Source: Chloroflexota bacterium (lineage in GTDB: Bacteria > Chloroflexota > Anaerolineae > J102). Taken from it: a DNA stretch of 7,478 nt. This document shows positions 1 through 6,005 of this stretch, piece after piece. Below the pieces are notes generated by a model that saw only the letters and a list, made by a program, of their open reading frames with translations, searched no databases and had not been told where the DNA came from. How positions within the stretch are numbered: the stretch's first letter is position 1; each line of letters starts with the position of its first letter. The stretch covers positions 1 through 7,478 of the forward strand of contig PIVW01000292.1 in the NCBI GenBank assembly GCA_003353825.1. Reading direction: 5' to 3'. A program made the position numbers and the translations under genes.

Positions 1-176
1 ATTTCGCGTGATACGGATTTTTCCCACACTATATCTAGGCGCTTGACACAACCAGCCACTAGGTGTGGGGGAATCATCAACGGAAATTCGTGATCGTCAC
101 GCGAAGTCCCAAAGAGCCTCTTCCTATTACACTGGCGGCAAACGATATCCATAATGGTATGAGAGCAAGACCAAGT

Positions 177-290
177 GGTGGCAGTGGTATTTTCTTGAAT
201 AGTGGACAAACATTGGGTAATGCAAACACCAGTGATGTAGCACTGGGAGGCTTAGATGGGGATGGTGATCTGGATGTATGTGTTAGCTAA
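177..290 (+). pseudogene. Remnant of an FG-GAP/VCBS-repeat secreted protein
   Basis: The translated stretch contains GGSGIF, SGQTLGN and DVALGGLDGDGDLDV, followed at once by a stop codon. This is the pattern of one FG-GAP/VCBS blade: G-S-G-x-F, S-G-Q-x-L-G, then an aspartate-rich calcium loop D-G-D-G-D-L-D. In intact proteins many such blades follow each other and build a beta-propeller at the cell surface. Here there is about one blade. The residues before it (from the ATG at 63) do not look like the family, and there is no signal peptide and no obvious ribosome site. I read it as a decayed fragment, not a functional gene. The blade assignment is fairly secure; the pseudogene call is an inference from its isolation. 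Confidence 0.55.
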
Positions 291-338
291 AAGAAGCGTG
301 CAAACTGTGCTGGTCACATAGTCAAAGCTAAGTGATTC

Positions 339-1190
339 ATGAATTGCGCCATCCATTCCGCCCAAGACTCTGACATCACCGATCTAGTAGCCGTGCTGAA
401 TACTTGCTATGAAGACTATCCTGTCCCCATACATTTCAATCCCTCACAGCTCGAGTTCTTTATCCGAGCACAAGATGTCGATCTCTCACTGTCGGTCGTG
501 ACCACATGCAATAGAGAACTGGTTGGGCTCGCGCAATTAGCCCGGCGCGGTGAACGTGGTTGGGTTGCAGGGCTTGGCGTCTGCCCTGGCTACCGCCGAG
601 GTGGGTTGGCGCGCTCTATGATGCAACAGCTGACTGAAAATGCTTTCGCGGCAGGAATCCGCCATTTACAGCTCGAAGTCTTGCAACAAAATAAGGCCGC
701 TGTCTCACTGTACCAGGACCTGGGATGGCGCACTCGACGCGAATTGCTGATTTGGAACCGGCAGGCCGAGTCTACCCCCGGCCCACGCCCTGCTACCCTG
801 CTTGTAGATATGGACCCCGCCGAAATATTATCAGATTGTTATCAATGGCATGTTTTATCGCCATGTTGGCAGCGAGAAAAACAGAGCCTGCAAAGCTATC
901 TCGATGTCGGTCTCAAAGGTTGGGCTATCATCCTGAGGGGGGAGGTTATCGCCTATCTATTGGGTTTTCCACCCAGGCACGGGGTTCAACATCTCATGGA
1001 TGCTGCTATCAAACCGGCTACAGATCAGCTTCAAATCAGCAGCATGTTATTTCAGGCATCGCATTGGCAGTATCCTGATGTTGAGATAATGCTGGAGAAT
1101 GATCCGCCGATGTCGGCCATCAGCCGCACCTTGACGTCGATGGCCTATTGTGTTATCCATCGACAGCATGAAATGTTCCTGGAATTATAA
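339..1190 (+). CDS. Two-domain GNAT family N-acetyltransferase
   Basis: This 283-residue cytosolic protein should transfer an acetyl group from acetyl-CoA to an amine; the substrate is unknown. The N-terminal half (about 1-140) is a standard GNAT domain. It has the beta-4/alpha-3 CoA-binding motif V-C-P-G-Y-R-R-G-G-L-A at 81-91, matching the R/Q-x-x-G-x-G/A consensus. The following strand and helix (LEVLQQNKAAVSLYQDLGW, 112-130) are the usual N-x-x-A-x-x-L-Y-x-x-x-G-F/W block. The C-terminal half (about 150-283) has no clear CoA loop. Even so, GWAIILRGEVIAYLLGF (194-210) and the closing LTSMAYCVIHRQHEMFLEL resemble the core strand and final strand of a second, degenerate GNAT fold. The total length fits tandem-GNAT proteins. 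The ATG start matches the place where GNAT domains begin, though no good Shine-Dalgarno precedes it. No neighbour indicates a substrate and no terminator is evident downstream. Confidence 0.88.
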   Translation: MNCAIHSAQDSDITDLVAVLNTCYEDYPVPIHFNPSQLEFFIRAQDVDLSLSVVTTCNRELVGLAQLARRGERGWVAGLGVCPGYRRGGLARSMMQQLTENAFAAGIRHLQLEVLQQNKAAVSLYQDLGWRTRRELLIWNRQAESTPGPRPATLLVDMDPAEILSDCYQWHVLSPCWQREKQSLQSYLDVGLKGWAIILRGEVIAYLLGFPPRHGVQHLMDAAIKPATDQLQISSMLFQASHWQYPDVEIMLENDPPMSAISRTLTSMAYCVIHRQHEMFLEL

Positions 1191-1430
1191 GAACCTGTGG
1201 CCAATCAGCCAATGTACACAGAGGTGTCTCGTGAGCACGATCTCGCAAAACATATCGGTTCAACAGGATTTCGTGGGGTCCCAGAAGGACACGTGTTGTG
1301 TGTTACGTGATGGTTGTGCTAAGTAACCATGCATTTCTAGTAGGAGCCACGCAAACTCCGGAAGAGCAAACATATCTTTGCCATGAGTGTTAGCGTAACG
1401 TATAGCCAAGACACCGCATCTATACAAGTA

Positions 1431-1552
1431 CTGAGAACTCTGGAAAACTTTTTTGAGCGTTTTTTTGCCCCCGTTTACATGGGTGCGAACGAACAACCCC
1501 CCCCTGTATACAGGGGGCGAACAGCCGTTTTAGATTTTTCCAGAGTTCTCAG
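1431..1552. repeat. 122-bp MITE-like element with 17-bp inverted ends
   Basis: The left end CTGAGAACTCTGGAAAA (1431-1447) is the exact reverse complement of the right end (1536-1552): 17 of 17 bases with 88 bases between. The interior has two T-runs, an 18-bp perfect palindrome and two near-copies of a C-rich/GCGAAC unit. No coding potential is evident. Perfect terminal repeats around a short non-coding core are typical of miniature inverted-repeat elements; a folded RNA or a protein-binding array would look similar. AAGTA occurs just left (1426-1430) and two bases off the right end (1555-1559), so a target-site duplication is possible but not clean. Confidence 0.6.
1468..1522 (+). repeat. 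Two imperfect copies of a C-rich/GCGAAC unit
   Basis: Copy one (1468-1490, CCCCCGTTTACATGGGTGCGAAC in three blocks: CCCCC, GTTTACAT, GGGTGCGAAC) and copy two (1501-1522) align with three mismatches and one gap. Copy two, extended one base to the left, contains the perfect 18-bp palindrome CCCCCTGTATACAGGGGG at 1500-1517. The unit recalls the dispersed GGGGCGAAC-type palindromes I remember from several bacterial genomes; that resemblance is from memory only. Confidence 0.55.
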
Positions 1553-1723
1553 ATAAGTAAGAGATTACTTCTCAGTTAAGGAATTCAAGCCCAATTCTAT
1601 CAAGATCGAAACAACTGTCACCATACTAAAGAGTAAATAATTGACTCTTCCGTAAATCATGTGGCCCCTACTAAAAAAACCTAGTTCTGGTGGATTCTGT
1701 GGATGCGACTCCTATCCTGCCTG

Positions 1724-1868
1724 TGTCATTCTGATCGGGTTCGCGAAGCCAATACACATCGAAAATTCATCGATTCCAGCGAAGAACCTCTCGTTTCATG
1801 ACCGCGAGACCCTTCGCTGGCGTCTCGAAACTGTGAAAGTTGTGTATTTGACCCGCTCAGGGTGACAC
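1724..1868. repeat. Degenerate long-hairpin dispersed repeat (TGTCATTCTGA...CTCAGGGTGACA)
   Basis: The ends TGTCATTCTGATCG (1724-1737) and CGCTCAGGGTGACA (1854-1867) are imperfect inverted repeats. Further in, AATACACA (1750-1757) faces TGTGTATT, and CCAGCGAAG (1776-1784) faces CTTCGCTGG (1812-1820) exactly, with CTCTCG/GCGAGA near the loop. The whole stretch therefore folds as one long imperfect hairpin. Its ends and core resemble the TGTCATTCTGAGCG...AGCGAAGAATCTC family of dispersed palindromes that I recall as common between genes in Chloroflexota and Acidobacteriota. The many mismatches suggest an old copy. It has no coding role that I can see. Confidence 0.6.
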
Positions 1869-1927
1869 CATGAGAGGTAACCACAGACTCCGCTAGAATC
1901 AGAAAAAACATATTCTGTCCGATCAAC

Positions 1928-1945
1928 GCACCACGCGCACCACGC
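1928..1945 (+). repeat. 9-bp perfect tandem duplication
   Basis: GCACCACGC occurs twice head to tail, 65 bases before the OsmC start. It could be a small slippage duplication or a pair of regulator half-sites; nothing in the sequence decides between them. Confidence 0.4.
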
Positions 1946-1994
1946 AAATATTTCTTAGAACCACAAGATCTCCCGTTGAGTCTCAAAAATCTTA

Positions 1995-2000
1995 AAGGAG
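1995..2000 (+). promoter_or_regulatory. Shine-Dalgarno of the OsmC-family gene
   Basis: AAGGAG lies nine bases before the ATG at 2010. It is a near-consensus ribosome site and fixes the start of the gene. Confidence 0.8.
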
Positions 2001-2009
2001 CCCCATAAT

Positions 2010-2438
2010 ATGACAACCAAAATTACAGTCGTCTGGCAAGGAGAGCGAGGATTCATTGCCACCAACGAAGCAGGTGGCCAAGTCGGCATCATGGCCCCCA
2101 ATCCAACAGGACAAGGGATGTCGCCAGGACAACTTCTACTGGCTGCGCTGGGGGGCTGTATGGGGATCACCACGATCAGCGTGTTAGAGAAAAAACGCCA
2201 GCAAGTAACAGCCATGGAGATCGATATCATCGGTGAACAGATGGCTGAGTGGCCGAAGTCGTACACCAACATCCACATGATTTACAGGATCACAGGTGTA
2301 GAGGTCAGTCAGAAGGCGGCAGACCGGGCCGTGGAACTGGCAGAAACGCGCTATTGCACGGTATCAGCCTCACTTGCGCCCCCCATCACTCGCGAGGTTG
2401 TGATCATTCCGGTCGAAGAGCCTGTCCTTACTATTTGA
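2010..2438 (+). CDS. OsmC/Ohr-family protein (YhfA-like)
   Basis: This 142-residue cytosolic protein has the usual length and layout of the OsmC superfamily. Members are thiol-dependent peroxidases that reduce organic hydroperoxides, although the YhfA-like branch is poorly characterised. Two cysteines sit where the family has its catalytic pair: C50 in L-G-G-C-M-G at the start of the central helix, and C116 in R-Y-C-T-V-S-A-S-L, the counterpart of the C-P-V-S family motif. Upstream, SPGQLLLAALGGC is the typical P-x-x-L-L-x-x-x-x-x-x-C approach. The glutamate region E-K-K-R (60-63) follows the first Cys. The gene has a strong Shine-Dalgarno and a terminator 22 bases past its stop, so it is probably transcribed alone. 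Family membership is secure; hydroperoxide reduction is inferred from the paired cysteines. Confidence 0.92.
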   Translation: MTTKITVVWQGERGFIATNEAGGQVGIMAPNPTGQGMSPGQLLLAALGGCMGITTISVLEKKRQQVTAMEIDIIGEQMAEWPKSYTNIHMIYRITGVEVSQKAADRAVELAETRYCTVSASLAPPITREVVIIPVEEPVLTI

Positions 2439-2459
2439 TACCAGAACTGCGGTAGATAC

Positions 2460-2487
2460 AAACCCTGCTCGCGTGGCAGGGTTTTTT
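2460..2487 (+). terminator. Rho-independent terminator after the OsmC gene
   Basis: AAACCCTGC (2460-2468) pairs perfectly with GCAGGGTTT (2476-2484) around a seven-base loop. The right arm runs into a T tract ending at 2487. The hairpin starts 22 bases past the OsmC stop. Confidence 0.9.
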
Positions 2488-2522
2488 GTTGCTTTGTAAC
2501 ACAGTAATTCCGGTTTTAGGCT

Positions 2523-2606
2523 GAGTGCAACGCATTCAGGTCTGGCCGATTCGACCTATTTGAGCCCATTAAATTTGCCGTTTGGAGCGCTGAATGCGTT
2601 GCATTC
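2523..2606. repeat. 17-bp inverted repeat GAGTGCAACGCATTCAG / CTGAATGCGTTGCATTC
   Basis: The left arm (2523-2539) and right arm (2590-2606) are reverse complements with a single mismatch, separated by 50 bases. Each arm is also nearly self-palindromic: GAATGC-GTT-GCATTC at 2592-2606 is a perfect six-base stem with a three-base loop. Such nested palindromes can be repeat elements (REP/MITE type) or operator pairs. The location, between a terminator and the next gene's promoter region, allows either. Confidence 0.6.
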
Positions 2607-2649
2607 TTATAACAGCCAAAGCTGGACTGCTGTTTGTAATATAAAGGGG

Positions 2650-2678
2650 TTGACTTTGTGGGTGATTTGTGCTTCAAT
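2650..2678 (+). promoter_or_regulatory. Candidate sigma-70-type promoter, distal
   Basis: TTGACT (2650-2655) and TTCAAT (2673-2678) are separated by 17 bases. The -35 box is good and the -10 matches four of six bases. It would serve the large secreted protein with a long leader. Recognised by eye only. Confidence 0.25.
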
Positions 2679-2739
2679 TGCACAATTATAACGGCGCTGG
2701 ATGGCGACGTAGATAGATAGCTAACGAGAGTCTTTGGGG

Positions 2740-2766
2740 TTGACATAAATTTGATTCGGCTATTTT
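2740..2766 (+). promoter_or_regulatory. Candidate sigma-70-type promoter, proximal
   Basis: A consensus TTGACA (2740-2745) is followed after a short 15-base spacer by TATTTT (2761-2766). Transcription from here would give a leader of roughly 95 bases before the ATG at 2869. The distal candidate shares the same GGGGTTGAC context. Confidence 0.35.
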
Positions 2767-2854
2767 CGGCTGAATGATTCTCGTGTGCGAAGCTGGCGTC
2801 TGTTATACACCCACCACACTTGCGGCGACTCTATTTATCGCCACACCCAGTTCA

Positions 2855-2861
2855 GAGGGAG
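2855..2861 (+). promoter_or_regulatory. Shine-Dalgarno deciding the start of the secreted protease
   Basis: GAGGGAG stands seven bases before the ATG at 2869. The frame is open further upstream to a GTG at 2785, but only the ATG at 2869 has a ribosome site and puts a signal peptide at the N-terminus. Confidence 0.7.
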
Positions 2862-2868
2862 ACATCAC

Positions 2869-5800
2869 ATGAGAAAAAAGCGCGATGTTATGAAGTTTGC
2901 AATTACATTCATTACGTTGATGAGTGTAACAGTGGCAGCCCTGGCGTTGCTCTATGCCAATGTTCAGGCCGAAACCACACAGGCAGTTCAACAACAGGGC
3001 TGCCGGGCTCTTTCCAGCAGCAAGGAAATTCCTGATTTGGCCGGTTTAATCCATTTTGACGACCTGGACCATGGCAAAACGATTGGTTCGAGTTATGAAA
3101 GCGCGCATGGGGTCCTATTCGAAGACTCTCGCCAAACTCGAGCCGTTATTTACGGTAAAGAACCTGACATGGCTCATTCCCCCCCCAACGTCGCCCTAAA
3201 CGAACCTGTGTCATCGGAATCCAGCAGCGGCGTTCCCATGTTGATCAAGTTCGAAAAAGAAAAATCACACGTTGGTTTCTGGATCGGCAACGGCAATCAG
3301 GAACAATCAGCGCTACTCGTGGGTTATGATGCTCGAGGCGCCATCATCTGCAGGGCTGCCGCCACAGTGCCTGATGCCCATACGCAGTTTATGGGTTTGT
3401 ATGATCCTGAAGGCAGAATTGCCTTTGTTCAATTGGACTATGGAAAAGCGCCACAGCCCGAATCTATTGACGATTTACTCTACTATCCGGCGGCTCAACC
3501 TACAGCCACACACACACACACGCCCACGAACACTCCTCCACCTACCCGTACACCGACCCAAACTTTCACACCCGCTCATACATTTACACCCACTCGTACG
3601 CCCACATATACGCCCACATATACGCCGACATCAACGCCAACTTCCACATTCCCATTGATCCAGGCAATCCCCTATTACCCACCTTTAGAAATTGCGATTC
3701 TACCGGTCGCCCCTCCCGATCTATCGATTCATGGCATCGAGTTGACACAGGCCATTCAATGTTTCGATACATCCAATGGCCTGGCCGGTTGTTCGACAAA
3801 CTCGTTACGTCTGGCGAACAAAAAGGATGCCACTTCTCGCATCTATCTCAAATATAGTGGCATTTGGGCAGGTATGAGTGGCGTTCCCGTGCGCCTTTAC
3901 ATCAGGGCTAATGGCGTATGGTACACAGGAAACGCCAGCGGCAGGGCAACCAAGACGATCGACCAATCCTCCAATGATAGCGCTGATATCTACTTCAATG
4001 TCAATTTCACGAACGATGTGACTGTCGATTTCTACGCGGTGGTGGATCCGAACAACACTATCAGCGAGACCAACGAGTCCAATAACCGCTATCCTGCCAG
4101 CGGTTATATTACGAAAACTTTCCGCAAACGTGATACGCTGAAGATCATAGGACAGCGGTTGCGTTACCATCCAGCGGGGCATACCGGCGGCCAATACGCT
4201 CAGGGTTGGGCGGTCAATGGCGGCGCTGCAGATATCTTTGAGCAACTGCTACCTATCCGCAATAACGGTATCAATTATAGTGTCAAGAGTGGTTATCTTA
4301 ATTGGACCAAATCTCTCACCCCTTGTGGAAGTGGTGTAGGGCCGGATAATCAGCACGATCTAATCAAGACACTGAATTCGATGTGGCTCATGGAGAATGT
4401 CTTCTCCTGGATATTCGGCACAGGTGCCTTCACGGGGGCTGACCATGTCTACGGTTGGGTGGATGACGACGGCTACCCCTGTGGACATGCAGACATGCCG
4501 GTCTACCCCCATGCCGGCGGATATGGCGTGGTTGCAATCGGCACCGATTTCCCCGGTACCAGCACCGATAATCCGGGATCAGGTGCGCTTATCTTCGTAC
4601 ACGAGCTCCTGCACGACTATGACCTCAAGCACACCGACACCGGTGGCGATGACTGCGGATCCAATGATAGCAGTTCAGCATTCCCATACGGTACCTCCAG
4701 CATTCAAGAATTCGGCTTCAACCCGATTACAGGTAAGATCTATGATCCCGCCGATACACATGATGCCCTGAGTTACTGCCCTTCAGGTGGCTCCAAAGAT
4801 GGCTGGATTTCACCCTACACATGGGAATACATGTCCAACAAGATTGATGGCGTTGTGCAGGCCGCACAGGATGAAGAGGACGCCATTCGGCTGGGAGCAG
4901 AGAACTTCCAGATAACCCAAGCAGATCGATCACTGGTTATCAATGCCACGATCTTCAATCCCGAAGCCGAAGACTACAATCCTAAGAACCCCGCTAACCT
5001 CTACAACATGCACCTCGTCGACGGCGGTATAGAATATCCGCTGCCGGGTGATGGCTACGCTGTCCAACTACGAAGCGGTGAGAAAGTTTTATACCAAGAG
5101 GATTTTGACATAAGCTTCGATAGTGAATATAGCCCGGGCGCACATAGCGGTCAGAACGACGACCCCGGACATGATGATCCGCCCTTCCCTGCCGATGACA
5201 CGAAAGTTGTAGACCTCGCCTTTGTCATACCTTGGGCGGAAGGAACCGACAACGTCGCCTTAGTTCAGGGCGATGATATCCTTGACGTACAGCAAGTCAG
5301 CGAAAATACACCGATCGTTGGCTTCACTAAACCTGTCGAACCGCTGAAATTGCCACAGGGAGAAAGCCTGTCGGTCGAATGGGATGGTAAGGATGAAGAT
5401 GGCGACGTGCTGAGTTACTCTCTGTATTACAGCCATGATGACGGCGAAAGTTGGGCTTTACTAGCTACAGAGATGACAGAGACCTCGTATGAAGTGGAAT
5501 CTGATGCTTTTGCCGGTAGCGAGAAGGGCCTATTCCGGGTGGTTGCAACAGATGGCATTAACATAGCTTCTGACCAGTCCGCTCCCGTGACCATTCCCAA
5601 CAAGGCGCCAAGCGCCATTATCAGTGAGCCATCCGACCGTAAGTCCTTTATCCCCGGCGCGCTGGTCGTTATGCAAGGCATTGGCGTCGACATGGAAGAA
5701 GGTACGCTACATGAGTCCGCCCTGACATGGCGCAGTGACCGCGACGGCCTATTGGGCGTCGGTGCCTCGGTTCCCCGTAATGATCTCAGCCTCGGCTGGC

Positions 5801-5904
5801 ATGAAATCACTCTTGAGACGCAAGACTCGCAAGGTGCGTCAACCACAAGCTCCGCGCGAATCTTCATCGGTCACAACAACTTCCTGCCTTCCCTCGTAAA
5901 CTAA
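2869..5904 (+). CDS. Secreted multidomain zinc metalloprotease (metzincin-like) with CARDB and Ig/FN3-like domains
   Basis: This 1011-residue exported protein has a signal peptide: a charged MRKKRDVMK start, a hydrophobic core, and likely cleavage after A-N-V-Q-A (about residue 32). Residues about 45-205 form a beta-rich domain resembling surface carbohydrate-binding/jelly-roll modules (uncertain). A Thr-Pro linker spans 211-261. From D284 (DLSIHGIELTQAIQ) to about 425 is a CARDB-like module with NTISETNESNNRY. The protease domain (about 420-665) carries H578-E-L-L-H582-D-Y-D-L-K-H588, the HExxHxxxxxH zinc site, with E579 as catalytic base. Downstream Y-D-P-A-D-T-H-D-A-L-S-Y-C and W-I-S-P-Y-T-W are the conserved tail of this family. 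Asp585 replaces the usual metzincin Gly, and Leu634 lies where the Met-turn Met is expected. An FN3-like domain (about 813-905) and an Ig-like domain (about 911-1003) follow, and the protein ends F-L-P-S-L-V-N. It probably degrades or processes extracellular protein; the substrate is unknown. Confidence 0.85.
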   Translation: MRKKRDVMKFAITFITLMSVTVAALALLYANVQAETTQAVQQQGCRALSSSKEIPDLAGLIHFDDLDHGKTIGSSYESAHGVLFEDSRQTRAVIYGKEPDMAHSPPNVALNEPVSSESSSGVPMLIKFEKEKSHVGFWIGNGNQEQSALLVGYDARGAIICRAAATVPDAHTQFMGLYDPEGRIAFVQLDYGKAPQPESIDDLLYYPAAQPTATHTHTPTNTPPPTRTPTQTFTPAHTFTPTRTPTYTPTYTPTSTPTSTFPLIQAIPYYPPLEIAILPVAPPDLSIHGIELTQAIQCFDTSNGLAGCSTNSLRLANKKDATSRIYLKYSGIWAGMSGVPVRLYIRANGVWYTGNASGRATKTIDQSSNDSADIYFNVNFTNDVTVDFYAVVDPNNTISETNESNNRYPASGYITKTFRKRDTLKIIGQRLRYHPAGHTGGQYAQGWAVNGGAADIFEQLLPIRNNGINYSVKSGYLNWTKSLTPCGSGVGPDNQHDLIKTLNSMWLMENVFSWIFGTGAFTGADHVYGWVDDDGYPCGHADMPVYPHAGGYGVVAIGTDFPGTSTDNPGSGALIFVHELLHDYDLKHTDTGGDDCGSNDSSSAFPYGTSSIQEFGFNPITGKIYDPADTHDALSYCPSGGSKDGWISPYTWEYMSNKIDGVVQAAQDEEDAIRLGAENFQITQADRSLVINATIFNPEAEDYNPKNPANLYNMHLVDGGIEYPLPGDGYAVQLRSGEKVLYQEDFDISFDSEYSPGAHSGQNDDPGHDDPPFPADDTKVVDLAFVIPWAEGTDNVALVQGDDILDVQQVSENTPIVGFTKPVEPLKLPQGESLSVEWDGKDEDGDVLSYSLYYSHDDGESWALLATEMTETSYEVESDAFAGSEKGLFRVVATDGINIASDQSAPVTIPNKAPSAIISEPSDRKSFIPGALVVMQGIGVDMEEGTLHESALTWRSDRDGLLGVGASVPRNDLSLGWHEITLETQDSQGASTTSSARIFIGHNNFLPSLVN
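3499..3651 (+). repeat. Thr-Pro linker-coding low-complexity repeat
   Basis: This stretch encodes the T-P-T-x-T-P-T linker (residues about 211-261 of the protease). It contains a (CA)7 tract at 3507-3520 and two consecutive copies of ACGCCCACATAT near 3598-3621. The peptide is probably extended, possibly O-glycosylated, and spaces the N-terminal domain from the rest. Such linkers are a hallmark of Chloroflexota exoproteins. Confidence 0.75.
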
Positions 5905-5940
5905 GACAGGTCTCCGCCCAACCAACCCTACATAAACACA

Positions 5941-5992
5941 ACGGTAGCCATGACTCTCAAACAAATGAGGGTCATGGCTACCGTATTTTTTT
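5941..5992 (+). terminator. Strong rho-independent terminator between convergent genes
   Basis: ACGGTAGCCATGAC (5941-5954) pairs perfectly with 5971-5984. The stem extends four more pairs, one of them a G-T wobble, to an eight-base loop AAACAAAT. Seven Ts (5986-5992) follow on the plus strand. It lies 36 bases after the protease stop and 14 bases from the stop of the opposing DUF302 gene. On the minus strand the tail is only partly T-rich, so it works best for the protease gene and may also serve the DUF302 gene. Confidence 0.92.
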
Positions 5993-6005
5993 GGACCGTT
6001 CGATA

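Larger units (their letters stand above)
1191..2009. other. Gene-free intergenic region rich in palindromic elements
   Basis: I find no convincing gene in these 819 bases. Open frames here lack recognisable motifs and ribosome sites, and one on the minus strand (1260-1496) runs into a repeat element. What the stretch holds is a MITE-like unit (1431-1552), a degenerate long hairpin (1724-1868), a 9-bp tandem duplication (1928-1945) and the Shine-Dalgarno of the next gene. I see nothing identifiable in 1191-1430 or 1553-1723. No convincing promoter for the downstream OsmC gene stood out. Confidence 0.6.

Noticed and set aside
24..68. Short inverted match CCCACAC / GTGTGGG near the left edge
   Set aside because: Only seven bases pair around a long loop with no T tract, so it is expected by chance.
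1260..1496. Minus-strand open frame of 78 codons in the intergenic region
   Set aside because: It has no recognisable motif and no ribosome site, and its start lies inside the MITE-like element, so its N-terminus is built from T-runs and the inverted end.
1659..2016. Open frames on both strands across the long hairpin element
   Set aside because: Their coding length comes from the inverted-repeat sequence itself; there are no family features and no ribosome site.
2785..2868. Upstream in-frame GTG extension of the protease gene
   Set aside because: The extra 28 residues would bury the signal peptide, and the GTG lacks a ribosome site. The ATG at 2869 has one and fits export.
5427..5867. Minus-strand open frame of 146 codons inside the protease gene
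   Set aside because: It is antisense to well-formed FN3/Ig-like domains and shows no protein family features; it is a shadow frame.
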